A program made the translations under genes and the position numbers. A DNA stretch of 64,000 nucleotides from Mycolicibacterium aubagnense (GTDB lineage: Bacteria > Actinomycetota > Actinomycetes > Mycobacteriales > Mycobacteriaceae). The stretch lies in contig NZ_AP022577.1 in NCBI RefSeq assembly GCF_010730955.1, forward strand, positions 3,844,001-3,908,000, written 5' to 3'. The notes under the pieces are model-generated. The model searched no databases, was not told the DNA's origin, and saw only the letters and a list, made by a program, of their open reading frames with translations. This document shows, one piece after another, positions 18,512-27,805 of this stretch. Positions within the stretch are counted from its first letter, which is position 1, and every line of letters starts with the position of its first letter.

Positions 18512-19378
18512 ATGGAGCATCGGTACTGTGACCGCATGTTGGCGGTACGCGCGTTTGTGATGGCAATGTCCACGGTCCTTCTCGTCCCCACTGCGGTGGC
18601 ATCGGCAGACGACGATGCGCCACCTCCGGGGCCGCCGCCGGTCTCGTTCACCATGACCTCGGGAGCGCCGATTCGAGACGGCGCCACCTACGGCATCGGC
18701 ACGGTCATCGTCGCGCACTTCGCTGGTCCGGTGGATGAGGCCGCCGCCGCGCGGGACTTGGTTGTGACGGCGAACCCGCCGGTCGCCGGGTCGTGGCACT
18801 GGGTCAACAACACCACCGCGCACTGGCGCCCGCCGCAGTACTGGGCACCGGGCACGGTGGTGTCGGTGGCCGGGGGTCCGACGTTCACCATCGGCGCCTC
18901 GCACGTGTCGATCGCCGACGACGCGACCAAGAAGGTCACCGTGTATGACGGTGGAGCGCTGGTGCGGACCATGCCGACGTCGATGGGGCGCGGCGGCACC
19001 GAAACCATCAACGGCAAGACGCTGAGCTTCTGGACCCAGCCCGGGGTGTACACCGTGCTCGACAAGAGCAATCCGGTGGTCATGGACTCGTCGACCTACG
19101 GGCTCCCGATCAACAGCCACCTCGGGTACAAGGAGAGCATCCCGTACGCGGTGCGGGTCAGCACCGACGGTGTGTACCTGCATGAGCTCGATGCGACGGT
19201 CTGGGCCCAGGGCAACACCAACACCAGTCACGGTTGTCTGAACTTGAATCACGACAACGCGCAGTGGTTCTACAACTTCTCCGTGCCGGGCGACGTGGTC
19301 GAGGTTCGGAACACCGGCGGCAAGCCCTTGCAGCTGTGGCAGAACGGCGACTGGAGTGTGCCGTGGGACCAGTGGTGA
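18512..19378 (+). CDS. L,D-transpeptidase (peptidoglycan cross-linking)
   Basis: A 288-residue exported enzyme. A signal segment (RAFVMAMSTVLLVPTAVASAD) is followed by a Pro-rich linker, an Ig-like domain (residues ~45-135: SFTMTSGAPIRDGATYGIG, HFAGPVDEAAAARDLVV, HWRPPQYWAPGTVVSV), and a YkuD catalytic domain to the end. The catalytic motif is TSHGCLNL near residues 238-245, with the upstream GLPINSHLGYKESIPYAV containing the conserved His region. It would make 3-3 cross-links in the cell wall and be penicillin-tolerant but carbapenem-sensitive like other mycobacterial Ldt. AAGGGGG seven bases before the ATG supports the start, although a Met nine codons on is possible. Which Ldt paralogue it matches is not decided. 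Confidence 0.92.
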   Translation: MEHRYCDRMLAVRAFVMAMSTVLLVPTAVASADDDAPPPGPPPVSFTMTSGAPIRDGATYGIGTVIVAHFAGPVDEAAAARDLVVTANPPVAGSWHWVNNTTAHWRPPQYWAPGTVVSVAGGPTFTIGASHVSIADDATKKVTVYDGGALVRTMPTSMGRGGTETINGKTLSFWTQPGVYTVLDKSNPVVMDSSTYGLPINSHLGYKESIPYAVRVSTDGVYLHELDATVWAQGNTNTSHGCLNLNHDNAQWFYNFSVPGDVVEVRNTGGKPLQLWQNGDWSVPWDQW

Positions 19379-19506
19379 TAACGGTGAGATCAAGTTTGCA
19401 TGTCGATGCGAGTCGCTGTGACGTACGCCACAATACCTTTGGTATGCTGGGGAAAGTCACGGCAAAAGTCCTCGTCACGACCGGTACTTAGCCGATAAAA
19501 TTAGAT

Positions 19507-19523
19507 AACTGAATTAATCAGTT
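19507..19523. promoter_or_regulatory. Palindrome AACTGA-n5-TCAGTT upstream of the small orphan gene
   Basis: A perfect inverted repeat with six-base arms and an AT spacer (ATTAA) in an AT-rich stretch, ending nine bases before the AGGAG of the 19542 gene. Its position suits an operator over the promoter or start region. Confidence 0.45.
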
Positions 19524-19541
19524 TTGAGGTCAGGAGTGGTC

Positions 19542-19763
19542 GTGGGAGCAGTTGCGCATTTGCCGAACCAGTTCGAGTCGGCGTCGCCGGCGGCGGACGC
19601 ATCGTTGATGGATGTGTTGTCGACGTGTTCGGGCATCATCGAGTCGACGTTCGCCGACCGCATCCGTGAGCTCGGTGGTACGGAAGCCGAGATTCACAAG
19701 CTGTCGTCTTCGGCGGCCTACGCGGTGTTCGCGTGGTCCGCTGGCCGTGGCTTCGGCGCCTGA
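19542..19763 (+). CDS. Small orphan protein, 73 residues
   Basis: Starts at GTG 19542 with AGGAG at 19532-19536. The product is helical and without a signal peptide: it contains SLMDVLSTCSGIIESTFADR and IRELGGTEAEIHKLSSSAA, and ends WSAGRGFGA. Codon use and the ribosome-binding site look real, but I do not recognise the family. A weak GC-rich stem (GCCCGCC 19857-19863 with GGCGGGC 19889-19895, then ATTTT) lies about 95 bp downstream and could terminate it. Confidence 0.5.
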   Translation: MGAVAHLPNQFESASPAADASLMDVLSTCSGIIESTFADRIRELGGTEAEIHKLSSSAAYAVFAWSAGRGFGA

Positions 19764-19856
19764 TCGATAGCCCGGTCGCGCCGGTGCCGAGGTTCGGCGC
19801 TCGCTGCCGCCGGTAGCCGGCCGGACGCCCCGCCATTCCATCCGGACACCGCCGGT

Positions 19857-19899
19857 GCCCGCCTCTGTGTGACAACTCGCCGCACGGGGGCGGGCATTT
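19857..19899 (+). terminator. Possible terminator after the small orphan gene
   Basis: GCCCGCC and GGCGGGC can pair across a 25-base loop and are followed by ATTTT. The long loop makes this a weak call. Confidence 0.3.
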
Positions 19900-19988
19900 T
19901 GTGTATGCGGGTCTGGCCTGCTCGGGGCGGGCTGCAAGAAGAGGCTGCCCGTGCCGTACGCCACGTCAGCAGTCGGCACAACCACAAC

Positions 19989-20018
19989 GCCGCGCTGAGA
20001 CGGCAGTCTCAGCGCGGC
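19989..20018 (-). terminator. Hairpin terminator of the mmpL gene
   Basis: A perfect 13-bp stem (GCCGCGCTGAGAC with GTCTCAGCGCGGC) and a four-base loop, placed 18 bp beyond the mmpL stop. No strong U-run follows, as is usual for mycobacterial terminators. Confidence 0.7.
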
Positions 20019-20035
20019 GCTTCGGGTATGACTGG

Positions 20036-22924
20036 TCAGACGCTCACGTCGACCTTCTGGGGGGCCGGCCAGGGCGACGGCACCGGACGTTGGCGGACGA
20101 TCTGCGGCCACCAGAACCACTTGCCCATGAGGGCCGCGATCGACGGCATCATGAACGACCGGACGACCAGGGTGTCGAACAGCAGACCCAGGCCGATCGT
20201 GGTGCCCACCTGGCCGATGATGCGCAGCTCGCTGATGATCATCGACGACATGGTGAAGGCGAAGACCAGGCCGGCGTTGGTGACCACCGAGCCGGTGCTG
20301 CCCATGGCGCGGATGATGCCGGTGTTGAGTCCGGCGTGGATCTCTTCCTTGAACCGGGCGACCAGCAGCAGGTTGTAGTCCGCGCCCACGGCCAGCAGGA
20401 TGATCACCGACATCGGGATCACCATCCAGTGCAGCGGCAGGCCGATCAGGTACTGCCAGATGAGGATCGACATACCCAGCGACGCTCCCAGGGAGATCGC
20501 GACCGTCGCCACGATCACCGAGGCGGCCACGACTGCACGCGTGATGATCAGCATGATCACGAAAATCAGTGCGAGAGCCGAGATTCCGGCGATCATCAGG
20601 TCGTAGTCAGAGCCCTCGGCCATGTCGCGGAAGGTTGCCGCGCTACCGGCCAGGTAAATCTTCGAGCCCTCCAGCGGGGTGCCCTTGATCGCTTCCTTGG
20701 CGGCCTGCTTGATGGCATCGATGTTCGAGATGCCTTCGGGGGTAAGCGGATTGCCCTCATGCTGCACGATGAACCGCACCGACTTGCCGTCCGGCGAGAT
20801 GAAGTTCTTCATACCGCGCTTGAAATCGGCGCTCTCGAAGGCCTCCGGCGGCAGGTAGAACGAGTCGTCGTTCTTGGACTTGTCGAAGGCCTCACCCATG
20901 GCGCTGGAGTTCTTCTGGCCCTCGGCCTGCTGATCCAGCTGTCCCTTCTGGGTGGCGTACATCATCTGCATGTACTTCTTCATGTTCTTCATGGTCTCGA
21001 TCTGCGGGGGCATGACCGTGACCATCTGCTTCGTCAGCGCGGACATCTTGTCCATGTCCGGCACCACCGTCTGGAAGTCGTCGGTCATGGTGTCGATGCC
21101 GTCGAGCGTGTCGAACACCGAGCGGATGGACCAGCAGACCGGGATGTCGTAGCAGTGCGGTTCCCAGTACAGGTAGTTGCGGATCGGCCGGAAGAAGTCG
21201 TCGAAATCGGAGATGTGGTTGCGCAGATCCTCGATGTCGCTCAACATGCCGTGCATCTTGCCGACCATGCTGTCCATGACAGTCGACATCTGAACCGTGA
21301 TGGCCTGCATCTTGGTCATGGTGTCGATGCTCACCTGGATGTCGCCGATCTGCTTCTGCATATCGCTCATCATGTCCTGCTGGTACTTCTGGTTCATCAC
21401 CTGCGTGGTGCTCTGCATACCCAGCTGGAACGGGATGGTCGAGTGCTGGATGGGCGTGCCCTCGGGCCGCGTGATGGCCTGTACCTGAGCGATACCGGGA
21501 ACGGCCACAACGGCTTTCGCGATCTTGTTGATCACGAGGAAGTCGGACGGGTTGCGCAGGTCGTGGTCACTCTGGACGAGCAGCAGGTCGGGATTCATGC
21601 GCGCCGGGGAGAAGTGCCGGGTGGCGGCCGCGTAACCCTCGTTGGACGTGAGGTCGGCGGGCATGTACTGACGATCGTCGTAGCTCGTCTTGTAGCCCGG
21701 GATGGCGATCAGACCGACCAGTGCCACGGCGATCGTGGCGACCAGGATCGGGCCCGGCCAGCGGGTGATCGCGGCGCCGATCTTGCGCCAGCCACGCACC
21801 CGCATCTCGCGCTTGGGTTCCAGCGTCTTGCCGAACTTGGTGACCACGGTGATGAGGGCCGGGCCGAGCGACAGGGCGGCGAACACGACGGTGACCATGC
21901 CGATGGCCAGCGGGATGCCCAGCGTCTGGAAGTACGGCAGTCGGGTGAAGTGCAGGCAGTACGTCGCACCGGCGATCGTCAGACCCGAGCCCAGGATGAC
22001 GTGCGCGGTGCCGTGATACATGTCGTAGTAGGCGTCCTCTTTGGACATCCCGGCAGTGCGCGCCTCCTGGTACCGACCGATCAGGAAGATGGCGTAGTCG
22101 GTGGCCGCCGCGATGGCCAGCATGGGCAAGAGGTTCGTGGCGAAGGTCGACAGCCCGATGACGTTGTAGAAGCCCAGCACGGCCACCAGGCCGCGAGCGG
22201 CGCCCACCAGCACCATGACGATCAACAGCTCGATCAGCACCGTGATGATCGAGCGGTAGACCAGCAGCAGCATCACGATGATGACCGCGAACGAAACGGC
22301 CTCCATGACCTTCAGGCTGCGATCGCCGGCCACGTTCATATCCGAGGCCTGGGCGGCCGCGCCGGTGACATAGCTCTTCACGCCCGGCGGCGCGGGCACG
22401 CTCTTGAGGATCTTGTCGACGGTGTCGACGGATTCGTTGGCCAGCGACTCGCCCTGGTTACCGCGCAGGTAGACCTGGACGTAGGCCGACTTGCCATCCG
22501 CACTCTGCGAGCCGGACGCCGTCAGCGGGTCGCTCCAGAAATCCTGGACGTGCTCGACGTGCGCGGTGTCGGCCCGCAGCTTGGCGACGATCTGGTCGTA
22601 GTACGCGTGGGCGGCGGCGTCCAGCGGCTGCTGCCCCTCCAGTACCACCATGGCCGAGCTGTCGGAGTCGAATTCCTTGAAGTCCGAGCCGACCTGCTTC
22701 ATCGCGATCATCGACGGCGCGTCGTGCGGCGACATCGAGACCGAACGCATCTTGCCGACCTCATCGAGGGACGGGACGATCGTGCTGACCAGGACGACGA
22801 TGCCGATCCAGGCGAGGATCACCGGGATCGCGAGGGTGCGGATGAGCCGGGGAATCAGGGGCCGATGAGGTGTCTCGGCCTTCGGAAACGAGTCGGTCGG
22901 GGTATCGAGGCTGTGGTTGCTCAT
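20036..22924 (-). CDS. MmpL-family RND transporter (MmpL4/5-like)
   Basis: A 962-residue RND exporter of the inner membrane. The N-terminal helix ([21 protein letters not shown]) is followed by a first periplasmic domain, five helices, a second periplasmic region and five or six helices. Proton-relay Asp-Tyr pairs are visible in [14 protein letters not shown] (about residue 270) and [14 protein letters not shown] (about residue 840). The second periplasmic region carries the long Met/Asp-rich coiled-coil insertion (residues ~485-660) with a Cys pair [11 protein letters not shown] that marks the MmpL4/MmpL5 group. These export siderophores, lipids or drugs together with an MmpS partner. It starts as ATGA overlapping the mmpS stop. 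The substrate is not decided by sequence. Confidence 0.93.
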   Translation of the reverse strand: MSNHSLDTPTDSFPKAETPHRPLIPRLIRTLAIPVILAWIGIVVLVSTIVPSLDEVGKMRSVSMSPHDAPSMIAMKQVGSDFKEFDSDSSAMVVLEGQQPLDAAAHAYYDQIVAKLRADTAHVEHVQDFWSDPLTASGSQSADGKSAYVQVYLRGNQGESLANESVDTVDKILKSVPAPPGVKSYVTGAAAQASDMNVAGDRSLKVMEAVSFAVIIVMLLLVYRSIITVLIELLIVMVLVGAARGLVAVLGFYNVIGLSTFATNLLPMLAIAAATDYAIFLIGRYQEARTAGMSKEDAYYDMYHGTAHVILGSGLTIAGATYCLHFTRLPYFQTLGIPLAIGMVTVVFAALSLGPALITVVTKFGKTLEPKREMRVRGWRKIGAAITRWPGPILVATIAVALVGLIAIPGYKTSYDDRQYMPADLTSNEGYAAATRHFSPARMNPDLLLVQSDHDLRNPSDFLVINKIAKAVVAVPGIAQVQAITRPEGTPIQHSTIPFQLGMQSTTQVMNQKYQQDMMSDMQKQIGDIQVSIDTMTKMQAITVQMSTVMDSMVGKMHGMLSDIEDLRNHISDFDDFFRPIRNYLYWEPHCYDIPVCWSIRSVFDTLDGIDTMTDDFQTVVPDMDKMSALTKQMVTVMPPQIETMKNMKKYMQMMYATQKGQLDQQAEGQKNSSAMGEAFDKSKNDDSFYLPPEAFESADFKRGMKNFISPDGKSVRFIVQHEGNPLTPEGISNIDAIKQAAKEAIKGTPLEGSKIYLAGSAATFRDMAEGSDYDLMIAGISALALIFVIMLIITRAVVAASVIVATVAISLGASLGMSILIWQYLIGLPLHWMVIPMSVIILLAVGADYNLLLVARFKEEIHAGLNTGIIRAMGSTGSVVTNAGLVFAFTMSSMIISELRIIGQVGTTIGLGLLFDTLVVRSFMMPSIAALMGKWFWWPQIVRQRPVPSPWPAPQKVDVSV

Positions 22925-23355
22925 GCAGATTTCACCAGGCAGAAGGTCTGGGCGTGCACGCCCGTGGAGGTGCGGGTGTCTTTGAGTTCGTCGTCGACGT
23001 GGACGGTGCAGGTGATGGAGTCACCGTCGCCCTGGGCGACGATGTTGGGCGATGCTGCCGGTGCGGTCGTGGACAGGACGAGTTTCCAGGGGAGCATGGC
23101 GTGGTCGACGCGCTGCGGCTTGGCGTCCAGGTCGAGGTAGTTGATGTCGGCGTAGGCGCCGGGTTCGCCGGTGATTTCGTAGGTGACGACCTTGGGCTTG
23201 AACGGTTTGGCGTCGTCGGCGAAGTTGCGTGGGGTGACGATGACGGGGTTCTGGCCGAAGTAGCCGCGCACGCGATGCACAGTGAAGCCGGCGACGAGGG
23301 CGACGACGACGATGAGCAGCGGGATCCACGCCTTCTTGAGCGCATTGCCGATCAT
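22921..23355 (-). CDS. MmpS-family membrane partner protein
   Basis: A 144-residue protein with one N-terminal helix ([19 protein letters not shown]) and a beta-rich periplasmic domain ([21 protein letters not shown], then [14 protein letters not shown], then [18 protein letters not shown]) as in MmpS4/MmpS5. The ATG at 23355 with AAGGAG eight bases upstream decides the start; the open frame reaches 23472 but the extra part lacks protein character. It is translationally coupled to mmpL (ATGA). Together with the divergent TetR gene it forms a local regulator-exporter unit. Confidence 0.9.
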   Translation of the reverse strand: MIGNALKKAWIPLLIVVVALVAGFTVHRVRGYFGQNPVIVTPRNFADDAKPFKPKVVTYEITGEPGAYADINYLDLDAKPQRVDHAMLPWKLVLSTTAPAASPNIVAQGDGDSITCTVHVDDELKDTRTSTGVHAQTFCLVKSA

Positions 23356-23479
23356 CCGGCGATCTCCTTGGTCATGCTGACCTCCCCGTTCCTCGATTGC
23401 TCGACATTCCTCGGCGGATTCCGTGACCTGGTGCGTGGGGCAGCGCTTGTATGGCGCCGGCACCTGTGTCACATTTCAA

Positions 23480-23495
23480 TCTGCCGATCGGCAGA
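23480..23495. promoter_or_regulatory. 16-bp perfect palindrome upstream of mmpS
   Basis: TCTGCCGATCGGCAGA is fully self-complementary and lies 125 bp before the mmpS start and 148 bp before the tetR start, in the divergent promoter region. It is a candidate operator for the neighbouring TetR protein. Confidence 0.55.
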
Positions 23496-23516
23496 CTCAG
23501 CGTATCCACCAAGGTA

Positions 23517-23530
23517 AACTTAGACAAGTT
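23517..23530. promoter_or_regulatory. AACTT-n4-AAGTT inverted repeat near tetR
   Basis: An AT-rich dyad with five-base arms and a four-base spacer, 22 bp from the first palindrome. It is the only AT-rich spot in the spacer, so it may overlap a -10 or -35 element of either gene. Confidence 0.45.
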
Positions 23531-23642
23531 AAGCGATTCGATTGATGCAGGTCGGTGCGCACATCGGGGCATCCGTGTGACGCACGTGACGTCGCCGCGA
23601 GAGCGGTGACCGGGATAACCCGGCGACCGACCCGGGTCGGCG

Positions 23643-24242
23643 GTGAACAGGGAGCGGGGATTGGCCAAATCGGTGGGGCCGCGCGGATCAGCGCGTGCTC
23701 GGGTGATCGAAGCCGCCCTCGCGTTGTTCGCGGAGCACGGCGTGAACGGCACATCGCTGCAGATGATCGCCGATCACCTCGGGGTCAGCAAGGCCTCCGT
23801 GTACTACCAGTTCCACTCGAAAGATGACATCGTCCTGGCGGTCATCCGGCCGGTGTTCGCCGACCTCGACCAGTTGGCTACGGAGATCGAGGCCAAAGAG
23901 GAAGGGCCGGCCCGTAAGGCGGCCGCGATTGCCGGGTTCGTCGAACTCGCGGTGCGGCATCGGCGGGTGACGGCTGTCTTCTATCGCGACCCGGCCATCG
24001 ACACCTTGGTCAACTCCAACGAGGAATGCAGCGCCATCAACCGGCGACTGCGAACAGTGCTGGGCATGGACGGCGCAGACACCGAGACCCGGGTGACCAT
24101 GTCACTGGTCACCTCGGGCATCTACGGCAGCGCGATGGACCCCGAACTGCAGGACATCCCTGACGACGAGCTCCACCGCATCTTGTTGCAGGCTGCGCGC
24201 CGGCTGCTGCCCGTGGAAGAGCAGGCTGCTATTCGGCGATGA
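23643..24242 (+). CDS. TetR-family transcriptional regulator, divergent from mmpSL
   Basis: A 199-residue TetR protein. The N-terminal helix-turn-helix is classical: ARARVIEAALALFAEHGVNG, then TSLQMIADHLGVSKASVYYQF, then HSKDDIVLAVI (residues ~17-62). The ligand-binding part follows, with AVRHRRVTAVFYRDPAID and a C-terminal helix ending LLPVEEQAAIRR. Two starts compete: GTG 23643, and TTG 23661, the latter with GGGAG six bases upstream. It is divergent from mmpS-mmpL, and two palindromes lie between, so it most likely represses the exporter and itself. Its end overlaps the convergent F420-type reductase gene by 14 bp. Confidence 0.9.
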   Translation: MNRERGLAKSVGPRGSARARVIEAALALFAEHGVNGTSLQMIADHLGVSKASVYYQFHSKDDIVLAVIRPVFADLDQLATEIEAKEEGPARKAAAIAGFVELAVRHRRVTAVFYRDPAIDTLVNSNEECSAINRRLRTVLGMDGADTETRVTMSLVTSGIYGSAMDPELQDIPDDELHRILLQAARRLLPVEEQAAIRR

Positions 24243-24648
24243 AGACCGGGATCAGTCGGTCGGTCTTGGTCTGATATTCGGCATAAGGCGGGTAGGCCTC
24301 GACGGCCCGGTCCCACCACTCCTGCCGTTCGTCGCCCTCGAGCTCACGCGTGGTCAGCTCCACGACCTTGTCGCCGTCCTGCGCCGTGATCTGGGGGTTG
24401 ACCTTGACGTTGTGGTACCACGAAGGGTGTTCGGGAGCGCCACCTTTGGACGCCACCAACGCGTAGCGGCCGTCGTGCTCGACCCGCATCAATGGCACCA
24501 GACGCTTTTTACCGGATTTGGCTCCCGTGGTGGTGAACAAGACCACCGGCCGGTCGAGGATCGTAACGCCATCGGTGGTGCCCTGCGCCAGAATCTGTTC
24601 GGTCTGCTGGCGGACCCAGTCGGTCGGGCTCAGTTCATGTTCGGTCAC
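24229..24648 (-). CDS. Deazaflavin (F420)-dependent nitroreductase-family protein
   Basis: A 139-residue split-barrel protein of the Ddn family. Diagnostic pieces are VLFTTTGAKSGKKRLVPLMR (the family TTGRKSG-like phosphate-binding motif) and GRYALVASKGGAPEHPSWYH followed by NVKVNPQIT, and near the end WWDRAVEAYPPYAEYQTKTD. M. tuberculosis has several such F420-dependent reductases that act on quinones and nitro compounds. The ATG at 24648 is plausible. It is convergent with and overlaps the tetR 3' end. Confidence 0.88.
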   Translation of the reverse strand: MTEHELSPTDWVRQQTEQILAQGTTDGVTILDRPVVLFTTTGAKSGKKRLVPLMRVEHDGRYALVASKGGAPEHPSWYHNVKVNPQITAQDGDKVVELTTRELEGDERQEWWDRAVEAYPPYAEYQTKTDRLIPVFIAE

Positions 24649-24686
24649 GTCGCTCCCAACGAGATCGGCGGTCGGCTTATTCCGGG

Positions 24687-25853
24687 TCAGTGCACGAAGC
24701 GGGCAGCGCGGGCGGGCGCCGATGAGGTGGCGCGGGCCTGTCGGTATCCGACCAACCCGCCGGCGGCGGTCAGGGTGATGATGCCGGCGAAACCGGGGAC
24801 CGCGACCGCGGCGACCTCTCTGAGGCCGGCGGCCCGCAGGTAATCCGGATAGCCCGGCCGAAAATCCGTCGCGGCGACAACATGGTTCTCGGCCGCGAAG
24901 GTGTCCCGGGGCTGGATCGGCGGGATGGGCTTGACGGGATTGCCCGGAGCGCCCGGCGATACGTCACGCGGCACCGAATCCGTAGCTGCCGCAAAGGTTT
25001 TCGGGACCAGAGGCGCGACGCGGGGGATGCCCCGGTTGTCGAGTGGCACCTGAGTGATGGGCATGCCCGGGGTGTACTGCAGGAACGGCAGAGCCGAGGC
25101 GGCCGACGCCAATCCGCGGACGGTGCTCTCGATCGGGTTGATCAGGGCATCGGCGAACGCCGGCAGCGCCGCGAGGCCTGGAATCGGCACCGCGTCGACG
25201 ACGGTGGGGATGGTGGTCTTGACCAGGTCGAGCGCCGTCAGCGGAATCTGGGCGGCGGCCAGCGGGAGTTGCGCCAGCGGGGCCTGGGGAGTGGCCGCGA
25301 CGTTGCTGTTCGTGGTGGTGCTCTGCGAGCTCGGGGACTGGCCGGCCGGGGGCTGTGCCGACACGCTCACCTGGGCTGGAGTCGAAGAACCCGTGGTCGA
25401 CGAGGTGCCGGGCCCGATCGCCGGTGCGTTCTTGGGAGCACTGGGCTTGGTGCCGGGCGCGACGCCGCCGACCACCGGCAAGTTGTTCAGCACGTCAGTT
25501 GGGTGCTGGATGATTCGCGTGAACTGGCCGACCATGCCGCCCAACAGGTTTGGTGCGCTCCACGACGAGGCGCCGCCCGTGGGGGAGCCTGTGGTCGACG
25601 TCGGGCCGGTGGGCGTTGAACCAGTGGTCGACGACCCCGTGGATGTGCTGCCGCCGGTGTTGGGGGTTCCGGTGCCAGTCGTGGTGCTGCCGCCGGATGC
25701 GCCCGTGCTGCCTGTTGTCGAGCTGCCTGAGGCACCACCCGTGGAGCCGCCACTGTCGGGGTCGGCCAATGCCACGACGGCTTCGGGACCCAACGCCAGC
25801 AAGCCGGCTGTGAGGAGGCTGGAGGCGGCGAGCAGCCGAGCGTGGGGCATCAC
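24687..25853 (-). CDS. Low-complexity exported protein with C-terminal membrane anchor
   Basis: A 388-residue protein. A signal peptide (ARLLAASSLLTAGLLALGPE, VVALADP) leads into ~70 residues of Gly/Ser/Thr (SGGSTGGASGSSTTGSTGAS and similar), then Pro/Ala/Gln-rich sequence with hydrophobic helices (AQIPLTALDLVKTTIPTVVD, ALPAFADALINPIESTVRGL). A hydrophobic segment near the end (AVPGFAGIITLTAAGGLVGY) followed by RQARATSS could anchor it. GTG 25853 and ATG 25850 are alternative starts with GGAGG about ten bases upstream. The family is not recognised. It lies 33 bp upstream of the Ddn-like gene's start and downstream of the LCP gene on the same strand. Confidence 0.7.
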   Translation of the reverse strand: MMPHARLLAASSLLTAGLLALGPEAVVALADPDSGGSTGGASGSSTTGSTGASGGSTTTGTGTPNTGGSTSTGSSTTGSTPTGPTSTTGSPTGGASSWSAPNLLGGMVGQFTRIIQHPTDVLNNLPVVGGVAPGTKPSAPKNAPAIGPGTSSTTGSSTPAQVSVSAQPPAGQSPSSQSTTTNSNVAATPQAPLAQLPLAAAQIPLTALDLVKTTIPTVVDAVPIPGLAALPAFADALINPIESTVRGLASAASALPFLQYTPGMPITQVPLDNRGIPRVAPLVPKTFAAATDSVPRDVSPGAPGNPVKPIPPIQPRDTFAAENHVVAATDFRPGYPDYLRAAGLREVAAVAVPGFAGIITLTAAGGLVGYRQARATSSAPARAARFVH

Positions 25854-25943
25854 GCGGAGATCACCTCCCCTTTTCTGACCACAGTGCAGTATGTCACACC
25901 GGTCTGACCATTAGCTATGGACAAATAACGCGCTACGCGAACG

Positions 25944-27383
25944 TCAATTGACGCACGGTACCCCGTCGCCGCTCAGCGGCTTTCCCTGGTCGGGCGCGGC
26001 TTCGTCGGACGATTTGGTCACCGCCGCATTCGTGGCCGAGACGTCGGAAATCGCACTCGGCGGGTCGTAGTCGTTGCCCAGAATGACCCTGATTCGGCCG
26101 GGGGCCTCCTGGTCGCTCGATCGCGGCGCCGCGGTGATGGCCAACTGGCTGGCCAGTTGTTTGGCGTCGGCCTCTGCACCCGGTCCGTAGTCGATCTGGG
26201 TGGCGGTGGGTTCTCCGGCCTGCGCGCTGCGGACGTCGCCGGTGGAGAAGCCGTGCGCGGACAGTGCCGCCGCAACCATGGCCGCCAGGCCCGTCATGTC
26301 GCCGCCGTTGATCACGTCGACGGTGCTGGTCGGCGCCGCGGGCGTGGTCGAGGCGGCCTTGTCGTCCGAGAAGGCGGCAGACACGGTGGACCGGATCGCG
26401 GCGGAATCGACGATGTTCACGGACTGGCCGTTGACGTTGTCGTAGCGCAGCACCGGCAGGGTCTGGAACTCGATGTTGGAACCAGAGATCGAGCCGAGGC
26501 GCCGGAACACGTCGTTGGTCCAGCCGCTGGACAGCACGATGTCCTTGCGGGCCACCGACATCAGGTTCGAGAACTTGCCGATGTCGCCGAACACGCCACC
26601 GCTCTGCAGCTTGTGCATGACCGACGCGAGGAAGGCCTGCTGGCGGTGGGTCCGGTCGAGGTCGCCGTTGTCGAGGTTGTGCCGCTGGCGGACGAACGCC
26701 AGCGCCTGGGACGGATTCAGGGTCTGCTTGCCGGCGGGAAAGTCGGCGCCCGAGTACTCGTCGTCCTGGACGGCGTTGTTCAGGCAGACGTCGACGCCGC
26801 CCAGTGCCGAGGTCAGGTCGTAGAAGCCGGAGAGGCTGACCTCCGCGAAATAGTTGACTTTCACGCCGGTGAGGTCGCGCACGGCGGCAATAGTGGCGCT
26901 GCGACCGGCCTCGCGGCCTTGGGATTCGAGCTCGTGCTGGTCGGTGATGCCCTCGTCGTTCAGTTTCTGGGCGAACTCGGCCTTCTTCAGGCCGTACGCC
27001 TCTTTGATCTTGATGTGGCTGTAGCCGGAGATGTCGTCGACGGGCACGTAATCGTCGCGGGGGATCGAGAAGGCGACCACGTGGTTGTCGGGGGTGACGT
27101 GCACGAGGATCAGGGTGTTGGTGTTGTAACCGCCGCTGTCGGAGTCGCCGGCGTGCAGCTGGTCCAGCAGCTCCTGCGGCAGCTCGTTGCCGTCTTGATC
27201 GCGGCGGGAATCCAGTCCGATCAGCAGGATGTTCATGGAGCCGTTGACGTTTCCGGTCCCTGGCAGGTCGATGCCGAGAGCGTGCGAGATGGTGAAGCCG
27301 CTGATGACGCCGTGCGCGATCCACCAGCCGACGCCGGTCAGGGCCAGCGCGAACGTCGATACCAGAGCGACTAGAAACCGCAT
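25944..27383 (-). CDS. LytR-CpsA-Psr (LCP) family cell-wall ligase
   Basis: A 479-residue LCP protein: an N-terminal helix (FLVALVSTFALALTGVGWWI), the LCP domain (SMNILLIGLDSRRD; NTNTLILVHVTPDNHVVAFS; IPRDDYVPVDDISGYSHIKI; LSGFYDLTSALGGVDVCLNN; ALAFVRQRHNLDNGDLDRTH, RQQAFLASVMHKL), and a C-terminal LytR_C domain (about residues 370-460) ending in NDYDPPSAISDVSATNAAVT-type sequence. LCP enzymes attach arabinogalactan and other polymers to peptidoglycan from a lipid carrier. The Arg residues that bind the pyrophosphate are present. I chose ATG 27383 (MRFLVAL) with GGAGG twelve bases upstream; an in-frame start at 27494 would add 37 unlikely residues. It sits among low-complexity exported proteins, which may share its location. 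Confidence 0.9.
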   Translation of the reverse strand: MRFLVALVSTFALALTGVGWWIAHGVISGFTISHALGIDLPGTGNVNGSMNILLIGLDSRRDQDGNELPQELLDQLHAGDSDSGGYNTNTLILVHVTPDNHVVAFSIPRDDYVPVDDISGYSHIKIKEAYGLKKAEFAQKLNDEGITDQHELESQGREAGRSATIAAVRDLTGVKVNYFAEVSLSGFYDLTSALGGVDVCLNNAVQDDEYSGADFPAGKQTLNPSQALAFVRQRHNLDNGDLDRTHRQQAFLASVMHKLQSGGVFGDIGKFSNLMSVARKDIVLSSGWTNDVFRRLGSISGSNIEFQTLPVLRYDNVNGQSVNIVDSAAIRSTVSAAFSDDKAASTTPAAPTSTVDVINGGDMTGLAAMVAAALSAHGFSTGDVRSAQAGEPTATQIDYGPGAEADAKQLASQLAITAAPRSSDQEAPGRIRVILGNDYDPPSAISDVSATNAAVTKSSDEAAPDQGKPLSGDGVPCVN

Positions 27384-27805
27384 GCGGGGCGCGGTCCTCC
27401 CGTGGCGGCACGCCTGTCGTGCATCGGGTCTCCCTGGGTGGTGCTGCGCCGGATCAGCCGATTGCGCAGGCGAAATGGTGGCGTAAGCGTACAAGTCGAA
27501 ACTGGCGTGAGGCTGTAGGCGAACCGGCGATCCGGCAACCTCTACGCGGACGGTATTGACGCCTATTTCAATTTGTGCCCAAAGGTGCTAATGGGGCAAT
27601 TGTGACTAATGGTGTTATTGAGTTGAAGCCCCAGTAAGAAAAGGAGACAGAATTTCAGTCCGGTCTCAGAGATCAACGTAGCGAAACGCATAGGGTTCGA
27701 ACGGTTATCGGTCCGTGTTGTATTTGTGACATTTGTAGCTCACCGTTACCGAAGTGAAATCAGTGCCCAGTGTGGCGCCGAGCACTCAATAACAGGAGCG
27801 TGCTG
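27384..27805. other. 422-bp divergent intergenic region, no gene seen
   Basis: A markedly AT-richer spacer between the LCP gene (minus) and the 11-residue-repeat protein (plus). It contains imperfect direct repeats (GTGCTAATGG near 27570-27590 and GTGACTAATGG near 27600) and an orphan AAAAGGAG at about 27638-27645 without a start codon at the usual distance. TGTGA and TCACC near 27725-27744 are spaced ten bases apart, too far for a CRP site. It probably holds two divergent promoters. Confidence 0.4.

Noticed and set aside
19901..23140. A 1079-residue plus-strand frame opposite mmpL-mmpS
   Set aside because: Its translation is His/Arg/Asp-rich and reads like an antisense shadow of the clearly real MmpL protein, and it runs through a terminator hairpin.
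27690..27712. GGTTCGAAC resembling a tRNA T-arm
   Set aside because: The flanking bases do not form a five-pair stem and no cloverleaf can be drawn around it.
27725..27744. TGTGA...TCACC as a CRP site
   Set aside because: The arms are ten bases apart rather than six, and the outer bases do not match.
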